DNA from: an uncultured cyanobacterium
GTDB taxonomy: Bacteria > Cyanobacteriota > Cyanobacteriia > PCC-6307 > Cyanobiaceae
NCBI GenBank assembly: GCA_903831165.1
Contig: CAIKWV010000616.1
Location: 1-7,874, forward strand
Direction of reading: 5' to 3'
Length of the DNA stretch: 7,874 nt
Made by a program: the position numbers and the translations under genes. The notes below the pieces were generated by a model. The model ran no database searches, was not told the origin of the DNA, and was given only the letters and a program-made list of their open reading frames with translations. Shown one piece after another: positions 1 through 5,609 of the stretch. Within the stretch, counting starts at the first letter, position 1. Each line of letters starts with the position of its first letter.

Positions 1-325
1 CGGTGAGCAGTTTGCGCCGTTCCAGGCTCATCGTCTCGGGCATGGTCAGGGTGACCGGAAGGCCCCGGGCCGCCGCCACGAAGGCCAGGGCAATGCCGGT
101 GTTGCCGCTGGTGGGCTCGATCAGCTCCTTGCCGGGTCCGAGCAGTCCATCCTTTTCGGCCTGCCAGATCATCGCCGCCCCGATGCGGCACTTGATGGAG
201 TACGCCGGATTGCGCCCCTCGATTTTGGCCAGCACCCGCGCTCCACAGCCTTCGGTCACCCGGTTGAGCTGCACCAGGGGGGTGCGGCCGATGCTGAGGC
301 TGTTGTCGGTATAGATGGAGCTCAT
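1..325 (-). CDS. cysK: cysteine synthase A (O-acetylserine sulfhydrylase), N-terminal part, cut by the window edge
   Basis: PLP enzyme making L-cysteine from O-acetylserine and sulfide in the cytosol, the last step of sulfate assimilation. The visible 108 residues match the family from the first codon: the early [12 protein letters not shown] segment (residues 12-23), the PLP-lysine region [11 protein letters not shown] (39-49) with Lys45 as the expected Schiff-base lysine, and the PTSGNTG loop (71-77) that binds the substrate carboxylate. [15 protein letters not shown] (93-107) is also typical. The ATG at 325 is chosen because the family begins just a few residues before the IGxTPLV motif; no good Shine-Dalgarno sequence precedes it. 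The remaining two thirds of the gene lie beyond position 1. It is divergent from the exbB-like gene and shares the short intergenic space with it. Family assignment is secure; CysK versus CysM rests on the CysK-like KCRIG context. Confidence 0.95.
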   Translation of the reverse strand, partial: MSSIYTDNSLSIGRTPLVQLNRVTEGCGARVLAKIEGRNPAYSIKCRIGAAMIWQAEKDGLLGPGKELIEPTSGNTGIALAFVAAARGLPVTLTMPETMSLERRKLLT

Positions 326-389
326 CGGGTCACGGGGGGACGCAAGAGGGGCAGCAATCCTGCCGGCACCCTAGTCAGCGACAGAAGAA
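326..389. promoter_or_regulatory. divergent intergenic region between cysK and the exb cassette
   Basis: These 64 bases separate two divergent start codons, so promoters for both directions should lie here or just inside the first codons of the exbB-like reading frame. I see no convincing -10/-35 pair or operator palindrome. If exbB really starts at the later GTG (441) or TTG (486), the shared regulatory space would be 115 to 160 bases. The role is inferred from gene orientation only. Confidence 0.4.
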
Positions 390-998
390 ATGCCAGGCAC
401 TCCGGGCTGTCAAGTGTTGGCGACACAGGCCCGCGGCGGAGTGAACCCATACGATCTGAACCTCTGCACCAGGGCTGGTTCACCCTTGAGCAACGCCTCC
501 CAAGGACTCCTCCCCGGGGTGAGCGGGCCGATCGCCATTCTGCTGCTGCTGTTGTCGATCGCCGTGCTGACGGTCTGCTTCGATCGCGGCCGTGTCTGGC
601 TGCAGTGGTGGAGACAGCGGCATTCGCGTCGGCACCAGTGGCGGCGCCTGCTGGAGGCCGGTCCCATGCAGGCCCGTCACCAGCTGGAGGACTGGGATCT
701 GGCGATTCGCTCCGGTGAGCCGCTGCTTCAGGCCGCCGGCCTGATCGCTCCCTTGATCGGCCTGATCGGCACCGTGATCGGCCTGATGCGGGTGCTCTCC
801 AGCCTGGGGCCCCAGCTGGTCCTGCCCGCCGGAGCCAGCCTGCAGGGCTACGGCCAGGTGCTGCTGAGCACGGCCCTGGGGCTGATCATCAGCCTGGTGG
901 CCACCACGGGCCTGTGCCTCAACCAGGGATTGCGCCACTGGCAGCTGGACCAGCTGGCGCGGCAGCTGGCCCGGCAACTGGAGTCGGAGCCGTCATGA
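390..998 (+). CDS. exbB: ExbB/TolQ/MotA-type proton-channel inner-membrane protein
   Basis: Likely channel subunit of an ExbB-ExbD energy-transducing complex in the cytoplasmic membrane, coupling proton flow to a TonB-like partner. Helix 1 is residues 47-63, followed by the basic-aromatic DRGRVWLQWW stretch and a cytoplasmic part. Helix 2 is about 112-133 and carries the family signature GLIGTVIGLM (124-133). Helix 3 is about 155-177 with LLSTALGL. Thr128 and Thr161 align with the two channel threonines of E. coli ExbB (Thr148, Thr181) by eye. It is slightly shorter than E. coli ExbB. The start is uncertain: ATG 390 is the longest form; GTG 441 and TTG 486 are in frame, and codon composition becomes strongly GC-ending only from about 486, so the true protein may lack the first 17 or 32 residues. 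Its stop overlaps the next start (ATGA), indicating translational coupling. First gene of a four-gene cassette. Confidence 0.85.
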   Translation: MPGTPGCQVLATQARGGVNPYDLNLCTRAGSPLSNASQGLLPGVSGPIAILLLLLSIAVLTVCFDRGRVWLQWWRQRHSRRHQWRRLLEAGPMQARHQLEDWDLAIRSGEPLLQAAGLIAPLIGLIGTVIGLMRVLSSLGPQLVLPAGASLQGYGQVLLSTALGLIISLVATTGLCLNQGLRHWQLDQLARQLARQLESEPS

Positions 999-1351
999 GC
1001 CTGGCGATTCAATCGTTGGTGGGCCTCACCCTCCTGATCTGCGGGGCCGTCACGGCCCTGCCCGAGATCGCCCACGAACGGCTGCCGCGATCCCAGCCCC
1101 TGGCCCGCGTCCAGGGGGGAGCGGCCCTGTGGCTCGTGCAGGCGCCGGGACAGCGCTGGTACCTGGGTGGCCAGGCCATCGAGAGCGGTCGGCTCGCCAG
1201 CCTGGTGCGCCGCCAGGCCGGGCCGGTGGCGCTGCACTACCTGCCCTCGGCAGCCTTGCCGATCGGGGAGATCTCCCGCTCGTTGGCCTGGTTGCGCGCG
1301 TTGAAAGCGGGACCGGTACTGATCGAACTGCCGCCTGCGGTGGGCCGATGA
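995..1351 (+). CDS. exbD: ExbD/TolR-like protein, first copy, with Gln at the usual transmembrane Asp position
   Basis: A 118-residue protein with one N-terminal membrane helix (about 5-22) and a periplasmic domain. By eye the periplasmic part follows the ExbD pattern: a strand (AALWLVQ), a turn and strand (WYLGGQAI), a helix (LASLVRRQ), a strand (PVALHYLP), the LPIGEI segment that matches the V(P/D)Y.. step of ExbD, a helix (SLAWLRAL) and a final strand (VLIELP). Start ATG 995 overlaps the exbB stop in ATGA and puts the helix right at the N-terminus. ExbD normally carries an essential Asp at the cytoplasmic end of the helix (Asp25 in E. coli). Here the matching position is Gln6 (AIQSLVGL) and no acid is present in the helix. 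The assignment rests on position between exbB and another ExbD-like gene plus predicted fold; sequence identity looks low. Confidence 0.7.
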   Translation: MSLAIQSLVGLTLLICGAVTALPEIAHERLPRSQPLARVQGGAALWLVQAPGQRWYLGGQAIESGRLASLVRRQAGPVALHYLPSAALPIGEISRSLAWLRALKAGPVLIELPPAVGR

Positions 1352-1749
1352 ATCCGATGATTCGTGATGGCCGTCTCCCCGGCGGAGCCCGCCGGCTTGA
1401 TCCGCCCTGGGTTCGCTCCCGCCCCATCGAGGCGGTGGCCCTGGGATTGATGGCCTGCGGCCTGGGGCTGGCGAGCCTCGCCCTGACGCTGATTCCCCAG
1501 CGGATCGCGCAGCGTCCCGCCAGTGACGGGGTGATCCTGCTGCGCCTGGATGCCGGCGGGCAACTGCGGCTCTGGAACCAGCCGGTGGCGCCCCTGGAGC
1601 TGGCGGCGGTGCTGAAGCGGCTGGCGGCCCAGCGTCCGGATCTGCGGCTGCGGCTGGTGAGCGATCCCCAGGTGCCCTGGGGGGCTGTCCAGCAGCTGAT
1701 GGCCCGGCTGGAGAGCAGTCCGCTGCCCCTGGAGTTGCAATTGCCATGA
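1348..1749 (+). CDS. exbD: ExbD/TolR-like protein, second copy, with Glu at the usual transmembrane Asp position
   Basis: A 133-residue protein with a basic N-terminal tail (about 26 residues), one membrane helix (about 29-48) and a periplasmic domain of the ExbD type: strand VILLRLDAGG, strand LRLWNQPV, helix ELAAVLKRLAAQRP, strand LRLRLVSD, PQVPWGAVQQLMARL helix, final strand LPLELQLP. The D.QVP.G.V..LM.RL pattern is the clearest ExbD/TolR resemblance of the two copies. PIEAVALGL (26-34) aligns with the PFIDVMLVL region of E. coli ExbD, so Glu28 stands where the proton-carrying Asp25 is expected. ATG 1348 overlaps the previous stop; a second ATG three codons on is also possible. With the first copy it may form the mixed ExbD pair of one complex. 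Function inferred from context. Confidence 0.75.
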   Translation: MNPMIRDGRLPGGARRLDPPWVRSRPIEAVALGLMACGLGLASLALTLIPQRIAQRPASDGVILLRLDAGGQLRLWNQPVAPLELAAVLKRLAAQRPDLRLRLVSDPQVPWGAVQQLMARLESSPLPLELQLP

Positions 1750-2702
1750 ACCCGTTCTCGCGCCTGGTGGCCCACTGGCCCCTGCCATGGAAGCGGCCCG
1801 GATCCTGGCCCGGGCCGCCCCTGTGGGTCCTGCGGCTGTGCAGGCAACGGCCGCAGGACGTGGGGGTTGAGGGCGAGGGGGCCGGCACAGCGCTGGAGCC
1901 TGTCTCGCCCCTGCTCTGGGCGCTGCTGGCGGCGCTGCTGCTGCATGGGCTGGCGTTGTCCTACCGCTCTTTGAGCCTCCAGCGGCGGCCCCAGCCGGTG
2001 GCGCAGCCGCTGGCGGATGACAGCCCCGTCCTGCTGCAGTTCAGTCGCCGTCAACCGCTGGAGGAGGCGCTGCAGACCGTCCCGATCACGCCGCTGAACA
2101 GCCTGCCCCTGATGGGCAGCCTGCCGCCGCCGCCGACCAGCCTGCCCCCGAAACTGGCCACTTCGGAGCGGCTCGGGTCCGCCAGGATCGGGTCCGGAAC
2201 GACCAGCTCCGCGAGCCGTCCTCGCCAGGGCATCCAGGAGCGGGGGCTCAGCAGCGCCGCCAGCCGGCAACAGTCAGCCGGCTCCGGCGGGCGGGACCGT
2301 GGCAGCGGACCAGGTCCGAGCGCCGGTGTCGCCGCCGCCGCTCTGGCACGCATCCATCGTCTGCAGGGGCGCGGCGAGGCCGGCGAGCCCCGGGCAACCA
2401 CCGACATCGAGCTGGCATCGCCGCCGGAGCCCCAGCGGCCGGAGGGGGATGCCGCTGTTCCCTGGAGGCGCCTGTGGAAGCGGGCCATCGCTGTTTCGTC
2501 GCCAGCTACCCCCCCGGCTCTCGCCAGTGAGGCGATCGAGCTGCGGCGCCTGCCCCTGGCTCAAGCCCCCTTGGATGCCGGCAGCCGGGACGAACCGACG
2601 GCGCTGGTGCTGGATGAGCGGCTGCTGCTGCTCTGGCCCGATGGACCCGTGCTGTGGTTGTTCTGGGCGCCGCTCCGTAACGTTCCGGCCCAGCCCGGCT
2701 GA
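1746..2702 (+). CDS. TonB-like anchored protein lacking a recognisable TonB C-terminal domain
   Basis: A 318-residue protein occupying the place of TonB in the cassette. After about 50 cytoplasmic residues comes a single helix PLLWALLAALLLHGLAL (55-71). Its AxxxH (Ala63-His67) resembles the SxxxH of the E. coli TonB helix (Ser16, His20), with the His kept and Ser replaced by Ala. Residues 75-230 are rich in Pro, Ser, Gly and Arg (for example GSLPPPPTSLPP), like the periplasm-spanning section of TonB. The C-terminal 90 residues do not show the YP...A..... pattern or the beta-alpha-beta-beta fold signature of TonB_C; they end in a Leu/Trp-rich stretch (LLLLWPDGPVLWLFW). GC-ending codons continue to the stop, so a frameshift is unlikely. 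It may be a divergent TonB or another membrane-to-envelope linker. Start ATG 1746 overlaps the previous stop; transcription probably ends at the hairpin immediately downstream. Confidence 0.6.
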   Translation: MNPFSRLVAHWPLPWKRPGSWPGPPLWVLRLCRQRPQDVGVEGEGAGTALEPVSPLLWALLAALLLHGLALSYRSLSLQRRPQPVAQPLADDSPVLLQFSRRQPLEEALQTVPITPLNSLPLMGSLPPPPTSLPPKLATSERLGSARIGSGTTSSASRPRQGIQERGLSSAASRQQSAGSGGRDRGSGPGPSAGVAAAALARIHRLQGRGEAGEPRATTDIELASPPEPQRPEGDAAVPWRRLWKRAIAVSSPATPPALASEAIELRRLPLAQAPLDAGSRDEPTALVLDERLLLLWPDGPVLWLFWAPLRNVPAQPG

Positions 2703-2706
2703 ACGC

Positions 2707-2740
2707 AGCTCCAGCCCGCCGTCGAGGGAGGGCTGGAGCT
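2707..2740 (+). terminator. perfect 11-bp hairpin after the exb/ton cassette
   Basis: AGCTCCAGCCC (2707-2717) and GGGCTGGAGCT (2730-2740) are perfect inverted repeats around a 12-base loop, beginning five bases after the stop codon of the TonB-like gene. Placement and stem strength suggest a transcription end or mRNA 3'-end stabilising structure. No T-run follows, so it is not a classical intrinsic terminator. Confidence 0.65.
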
Positions 2741-2865
2741 TGGCGGCCTTGTGGCAGTTCCAACCGCTGAGGAGAGGTATCTCGCTGCGGCCGAGAGGCA
2801 GCTGGCTGAGACGAGCTGGGCCATTCGCCGCCAAGCCCGCGACCCGCGAACCCTTCGACGGCTCG

Positions 2866-3045
2866 TCAGCTCCCAATCTTGCGATCGAGCCACTGGGTGA
2901 GCACATAGACCCCGATGAACATCGGCAGATAGGCGATCCACATGTTCGGGAGGTCAAGCTCAGCGTTGTTGATCAACACCAACCCGCCGTAGCTGACCGC
3001 GCCATAGATCAAGGCCCTGCGCAGTGGTCCTGTGATCTTGTTCAA
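2866..3045 (-). CDS. small two-segment membrane protein, 59 aa, unknown function, TTG start
   Basis: Reading the minus strand from TTG 3045 gives an uninterrupted 59-codon frame ending in TGA at 2866. It has no ATG near its beginning, so ATG-only gene callers would miss it. The product is protein-like: a basic start (NKITGPLRRAL), a hydrophobic segment (LIYGAVSYGGLVLIN, 12-26), a short acidic linker (AELDLPN), a second hydrophobic, aromatic segment (MWIAYLPMFIGVYVL, 35-49) and a charged tail (QWLDRKIGS). An in-frame stop lies nine codons upstream of the TTG, so the protein cannot be much longer. No Shine-Dalgarno sequence is seen. It could be a native small protein or the remnant of a larger one. 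I do not recognise a family and assign no function. The opposite-strand reading frame across the same bases looks like a shadow. Confidence 0.55.
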   Translation of the reverse strand: MNKITGPLRRALIYGAVSYGGLVLINNAELDLPNMWIAYLPMFIGVYVLTQWLDRKIGS

Positions 3046-3089
3046 GTGGAGGAGGCGTGGTGCTTTGACTCAGGCTAGGCCTGCCAGCG

Positions 3090-3128
3090 GCTCGGGCGAT
3101 CCTTCGCCAACAGCCCGAGCGCTCGGGC
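3090..3128. repeat. three alternating copies of an 8-base inverted repeat, including a 16-bp palindrome
   Basis: GCTCGGGC (3090-3097), its reverse complement GCCCGAGC (3113-3120) and GCTCGGGC again (3121-3128). The last two together form the perfect 16-bp palindrome GCCCGAGCGCTCGGGC. The first two can form an 8-bp stem with a 15-base loop; the second pair can form a 6-bp stem with a 4-base loop. The two foldings exclude each other. The element sits about 100 bases before the MFS start and just before GC content drops. It could be an operator, a bidirectional terminator or an island-edge remnant. Confidence 0.5.
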
Positions 3129-3203
3129 ATTGAGCGGTACGCGGCGATGCCCCTAACCTTTGGGCTGGCGTGGGTCAGGGGGGAACCCTATTCTCCCTCT
3201 ACC

Positions 3204-3222
3204 TATACTGGCTCGTCGGGAG
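3204..3222 (+). promoter_or_regulatory. possible -10 box and ribosome binding site of the MFS gene
   Basis: TATACT at 3204-3209 matches a sigma-70 -10 hexamer; no TTGACA-like -35 is seen 16-18 bases before it. GGGAG at 3218-3222 is a reasonable Shine-Dalgarno sequence, 7 bases before ATG 3230, and supports that start. If the -10 is real the leader would be only about 14 bases, so the ribosome site is better supported than the promoter. Confidence 0.4.
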
Positions 3223-3229
3223 ATTCTGA

Positions 3230-4525
3230 ATGCCTTCCGCGTCAGCCACAAGCGGCCCGAAGATCTTGCTTCCGACGTTCTTCGCATTCGCATCAGCCTA
3301 CCTTCTCTCGTGTCTTCTGCGATCGATCAATGCCGTCGTCGCACCCGACTTGATGCGTGATCTGGGCTTGCTTCCGGGCTCGTTAGGGCTCGTAACCGGC
3401 GCTTACTTGTTTGCCGCTGCGGCGATTCAGTTGCCAGCGGGGGTTGTTCTGGACCGCTACGGAGCTCGACGGGTAGAGAGCGCCCTTCTTGTGCTCGCTG
3501 CGGTGGGCTGCATTACGTTCGCCACGGCCGATTCCTTGCCGGCCATCATCGCCGCGCGCGGACTGATCGGAGCAGGATTCGCTGTCTGTCTGATGGCGCC
3601 ACTGTCGAGCTTCGCGCGGTTGCACGACGCGGCAGGGCAGGCGTCTCTGGGTGCCTGGACCATGTTCGCCGGAGGTCTGGGGACCCTGATGGCCGCTACT
3701 CCCATTGAATGGGCCCTAAGTTTCCTGCCCTGGCGCGCCCTATTTGCGTGCATTGCGGCAGTGATTTTATGCGTCGCACTGTGGTTGTGGATCCAGATTC
3801 CTGACGCTCTTGCGCCCGCCAGCAAAACTACCGTGAGGCAACAAGTCCGGATCATGCGGTCAGTGATGCTGCATCGCCGATTCCTGTGGCTGGCCCCGCT
3901 GTGCTTCACCGGGGTGGGGATATTCTTTTCCGTTCAAGGTCTTTGGTCGATTGCCTGGCTGATGGAAGTAGAGGGTTGCGACCGGGCCTCCGCAGCAGGA
4001 CACCTGTCTGTCATGGGCGTTTTTGCGGTCGCGGGGCATCTGGTGATTGCGTTTTCCACTCGGCATCTCGCGCGACGTGGTGTGCTTGTCAGGCATATTC
4101 TCGCTGCAGGCGTCGCGCTCAACCTGCTGGCACTCGGCGCCATAGCAGCTCAGGTTCCAGGAACCTACGGATGGTTCGCGATTTACGGGCTCGGTGGGGC
4201 TATCAATATTCTTCCGTTTACCCTCTTGAACGAGGGCCTGCCGAAAGAGCTTTCAGGCCGCGCCACCACAGCCTTGAACCTGGTGATTTTTTCGGGAGGT
4301 TTTTTTTACCAGTGGGGAACGGGGGCATTTGTCGAACTGGCTGCGGAGAGCCTGGGCGGCAACCGGGGTGCAGCGCTCAGAGGCGGTTTTTTTCTGATGC
4401 TTCTGTCTTACGCCGCCGCCATTATCTGGTTCTTATACGGTTGGCGCCGGAACTCCTCGGGAACATCGTCTCCAGACCCCCAGAGCAGTGCCACTGCTGC
4501 CCAGCCGGGGGTGCGGAATTCATGA
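3230..4525 (+). CDS. major facilitator superfamily transporter, 12 predicted helices
   Basis: A 431-residue inner-membrane transporter with about twelve hydrophobic segments (roughly 13-35, 51-71, 83-101, 104-125, 138-160, 165-190, then six more after a cytoplasmic loop near 192-213). The loop between helices 2 and 3 carries the MFS motif A: GVVLDRYGARR (71-81), with Asp75, Arg76 and Arg80-Arg81. Such proteins move small solutes by proton symport or antiport; the substrate cannot be read from sequence. ATG 3230 is preceded by GGGAG at proper spacing. The C-terminal 25 residues are a polar tail, and the stop overlaps by six bases the 3' end of the convergent hydroxylase-like gene. GC content is clearly lower than in the flanking genes, consistent with transfer together with the two minus-strand genes. 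From that company I infer, without direct proof, that it exports or imports their product or substrate. Confidence 0.9.
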   Translation: MPSASATSGPKILLPTFFAFASAYLLSCLLRSINAVVAPDLMRDLGLLPGSLGLVTGAYLFAAAAIQLPAGVVLDRYGARRVESALLVLAAVGCITFATADSLPAIIAARGLIGAGFAVCLMAPLSSFARLHDAAGQASLGAWTMFAGGLGTLMAATPIEWALSFLPWRALFACIAAVILCVALWLWIQIPDALAPASKTTVRQQVRIMRSVMLHRRFLWLAPLCFTGVGIFFSVQGLWSIAWLMEVEGCDRASAAGHLSVMGVFAVAGHLVIAFSTRHLARRGVLVRHILAAGVALNLLALGAIAAQVPGTYGWFAIYGLGGAINILPFTLLNEGLPKELSGRATTALNLVIFSGGFFYQWGTGAFVELAAESLGGNRGAALRGGFFLMLLSYAAAIIWFLYGWRRNSSGTSSPDPQSSATAAQPGVRNS

Positions 4526-5560
4526 CTGCCAGGTAGTCATGTCAAGCAGGAATTCCTCGATTTCCTCGCGCGTGGCGATGCCATCGCCGTCCTTGTCCCA
4601 TTGCTGGAATCGCTTCGCGTAGATATCCCCCGCTTCCGCCCGCGTAATAGCCCCGTCGCGGTTCGTATCGAACAACCTCAACAATTCATGCGCAGACCGT
4701 ACCTCTCTCTCCACCGCCTCACGAATGTTTCCCTTGAAGGCAGACCCCCGCGACTGTTTTATCGAAACTCTCGCCTCGTCAATGACCCGAACCGGATCAA
4801 CGGAGAAAAAATCTTCGCCACGGGCGTCTCCTTGATTCAGGTCGACCAATATGGCATCTATTCTCATATCCAGGCTGTCAACCAGTTGATCTGCCGTGAC
4901 GCTCGTTCTGTGTACTTGGAAAAAGGAATCGAAAATCAGGTAGTGATGTCTGAGTGGACGTACGAAATCGCATCCGGTTTCGGCCGATTTCTTGAGCAAA
5001 GAGCCGCCCCCGGGCACCATGCGATTTGCCACCGTGACATGGGACTTGTGTCCCATCGATCGAGACTCCTTGAAGATCTTCAGGGAGCCGGCATCGAAAA
5101 CTCCTCTGGGCGCATTCATGACCATGCTGCAGAGTAACGAGAGGTACCTGTAGTCAGCTGCCCATGAACCGCTAAATCCCATGTGTGACAACGACATGAA
5201 AGGGCGTACGTCCCGGTTATAGAACTCGACCGGTAAAAAGCATGAGTATTCGTAGATGGAAGCTGTTGCCCTGAATATTTTCGCGCTCAGTTCCAGGTCG
5301 GGAGTGATTTGATCGTCTGAATTGAAAGCGCTCAACTCGGCAGCAAGTAAATGCCAGAGCAGTAGCATGCTTTGGTGGCCGGTAACCCAGCGGAACCAGT
5401 ATTTTCTCCTCTCCAAGTCTGCCGCACATTCCTGACTCTTTTCGTGTTGGGCGACGGTTGGTCTGGGTTGTTCCATCCCCCGGTGCTGACCGAAGCCTTT
5501 TTCGAGATCGGGAATGAAAAGCACCTCATTTCCGAATTGGTATTCACCGAAGGAGGTCAT
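4520..5560 (-). CDS. putative heme-dependent L-tyrosine 3-hydroxylase-like protein with a C-terminal pair of EF-hands
   Basis: A 346-residue, probably soluble protein. The N-terminal domain (about 50-290) contains WFRWVTGHQ (55-63), LLLWHLL (66-72), GFSGSWAADY (128-137), NRMVPGGGSLL (179-189) and HHYLIFDSFFQVHR (205-218). From memory these resemble the LmbB2/HrmE/SibU family, heme-dependent peroxygenases or oxygenases hydroxylating tyrosine to DOPA; I could not search to confirm. Possible heme or catalytic histidines are 62, 70, 126, 174, 205 and 206. The C-terminus has two canonical EF-hand loops: DTNRDGAITRAE (298-309) and DKDGDGIATREE (322-333), with acidic or polar residues at positions 1, 3, 5, 9 and Glu at 12, so it should bind calcium. 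I know of no such fusion in this enzyme family. Start ATG 5560: an in-frame stop lies eight codons upstream, and GTGAGGG precedes the ATG. It follows the VOC gene by 49 bases, probably in one transcript. An unknown EF-hand protein is the fallback reading. Confidence 0.55.
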   Translation of the reverse strand: MTSFGEYQFGNEVLFIPDLEKGFGQHRGMEQPRPTVAQHEKSQECAADLERRKYWFRWVTGHQSMLLLWHLLAAELSAFNSDDQITPDLELSAKIFRATASIYEYSCFLPVEFYNRDVRPFMSLSHMGFSGSWAADYRYLSLLCSMVMNAPRGVFDAGSLKIFKESRSMGHKSHVTVANRMVPGGGSLLKKSAETGCDFVRPLRHHYLIFDSFFQVHRTSVTADQLVDSLDMRIDAILVDLNQGDARGEDFFSVDPVRVIDEARVSIKQSRGSAFKGNIREAVEREVRSAHELLRLFDTNRDGAITRAEAGDIYAKRFQQWDKDGDGIATREEIEEFLLDMTTWQS

Positions 5561-5609
5561 GCTCTGGCCCTCACTTCCTTGTCATTCGTAAAAATGACTT
5601 CCATGTTCA

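Noticed and set aside
848..2270. Long minus-strand open frames of 346 and 406 codons across the exb cassette
   Set aside because: Arg/Pro/Ala-rich translations without domains, typical shadows of GC-rich genes; the plus-strand frames have membrane helices, family motifs and ordered ATGA overlaps.
2274..3078. Overlapping open frames on both strands around the end of the TonB-like gene
   Set aside because: They are Cys/Arg/Ser/Pro-rich without recognisable motifs and conflict with the better-supported 1746-2702 frame and the small minus-strand membrane protein.
4601..5137. 178-codon open frame on the plus strand opposite the hydroxylase-like gene
   Set aside because: It has no recognisable domain and lies wholly inside the minus-strand gene, which shows clear EF-hands and conserved-looking motifs.
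5551..5591. Near-perfect Shine-Dalgarno AAGGAGGT followed by ATG on the plus strand (ATG at 5559)
   Set aside because: The frame closes after ten codons at TAA, and the bases are simply the complement of the first codons of the minus-strand gene. Chance match.
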